From contig NZ_SOEE01000020.1 in NCBI RefSeq assembly GCF_004366035.1, forward strand, positions 1-32,897: a stretch of DNA of 32,897 nucleotides. Direction: 5' to 3'. Both the position numbers and the translations under genes were made by a program. Shown in pieces: positions 32,736 to 32,897 of the stretch. Source of the DNA: Cytobacillus oceanisediminis (lineage in GTDB: Bacteria > Bacillota > Bacilli > Bacillales > Cytobacillaceae). The stretch's first letter is position 1. Each line of letters opens with the position of its first letter. The notes under the pieces are model-generated. The model ran no database searches. It worked only from the letters and a program-made list of their open reading frames with translations, and was not told the origin of the DNA.

Positions 32736-32897
32736 TTAAAGGTTGCTCGAAAAATATTTCCTTGTATTTTCACGTATTTGTTTAGGTAAGACACGATCTA
32801 GTTCTTCATTTAACCATGAAAGATTTTTACCACGCAAGAAATCACGCATTTTTTCTTCCGCAGAGAGCATAACTAAATTGATGGTGCAAGAGGACGG
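32736..32897 (-). CDS. Rrf2-family regulator, C-terminal part (runs off the window)
   Basis: The last 54 residues of a minus-strand gene continue beyond the right edge. INLVMLSAEEKMRDFLRGKN and LSWLNEELDRVLPKQIREN match the C-terminal helix of the Rrf2 relic at 23088-23493, including the LRGK...WL motif. A Cys (SSC) near the window edge would belong to the Cys cluster typical of Rrf2. Whether the gene is complete cannot be seen. The IS3 remnant ends six bases before its stop codon. Confidence 0.6.
   Translation of the reverse strand, partial: PSSCTINLVMLSAEEKMRDFLRGKNLSWLNEELDRVLPKQIRENTRKYFSSNL

Overview
The window is AT-rich DNA from a low-GC Gram-positive bacterium, almost certainly a member of the Bacillaceae. 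Supporting signs are strong AGGAGG-type ribosome binding sites, TTG and GTG starts, Fur-box promoters and families typical of Bacillus and Priestia: XhlA, DUF4183, IDEAL, a BlaI/M56 pair and MocR. It looks like a piece of a large plasmid or a plasmid-like accessory region. It has an iteron replication origin with its initiator gene, many small accessory genes, and an unusually high load of decayed genes (relics of a Tn3 transposase, an IS3 transposase, a Rrf2 regulator, a nitroreductase, a staphylococcal-type nuclease and phage-like early genes).

Layout. 0-2.7 kb: a HAD phosphatase, a DUF402 protein and a secreted nuclease lipoprotein, each with its own terminator. 2.7-6.8 kb: the replication module, with a minus-strand initiator, a roughly 600-bp origin carrying two classes of repeats, and a divergent unknown gene. 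8.0-10.2 kb: a phage-like lysis cassette (XhlA, a holin-like relic, an amidase whose LysM domain is cut by a TGA) and two convergent DUF4183 genes. 11-14 kb: a membrane protein, a WrbA-type flavoprotein, a Tn3 relic and a methylmalonyl-CoA epimerase-like protein. 14.7-18.7 kb: a probable copper-handling island with BlaI-type repressor, M56 protease, Met/Cys-rich secreted peptide, CueP lipoprotein, SCO-type copper chaperone, a small anchored protein and a thioredoxin. 19.2-22.2 kb: decayed phage- or plasmid-like small genes, ending in an IDEAL-domain protein, a small lipoprotein and a membrane protein. 23-32.9 kb: redox-stress genes and relics (Rrf2 fragments, azoreductases, CMD/AhpD-like protein, nitroreductase relic) around an iron-siderophore uptake operon with a perfect Fur box and a divergently encoded MocR regulator.

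How the genes may work together. The 14.7-18.7 kb block reads as a sense-and-respond unit. A membrane metalloprotease without the penicillin-sensor domain would inactivate the BlaI-type repressor, releasing a secreted metal-binding peptide and the copper-binding and thiol-redox proteins downstream. Two nearly identical dyads lie just before the Met/Cys-rich peptide gene and are plausible operators. The last member, the thioredoxin, has TGA exactly where its first active-site cysteine codon should be. The rest of the reading frame is intact, and a small stem with a GGT loop lies 23 bases downstream. This is either a precise nonsense mutation in a decaying region or a selenocysteine (UxxC) thioredoxin. 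The sequence alone does not settle it, and the many other broken genes here favour caution.

No tRNA, rRNA or CRISPR array was seen. All family assignments come from reading motifs by eye; no database search was run.
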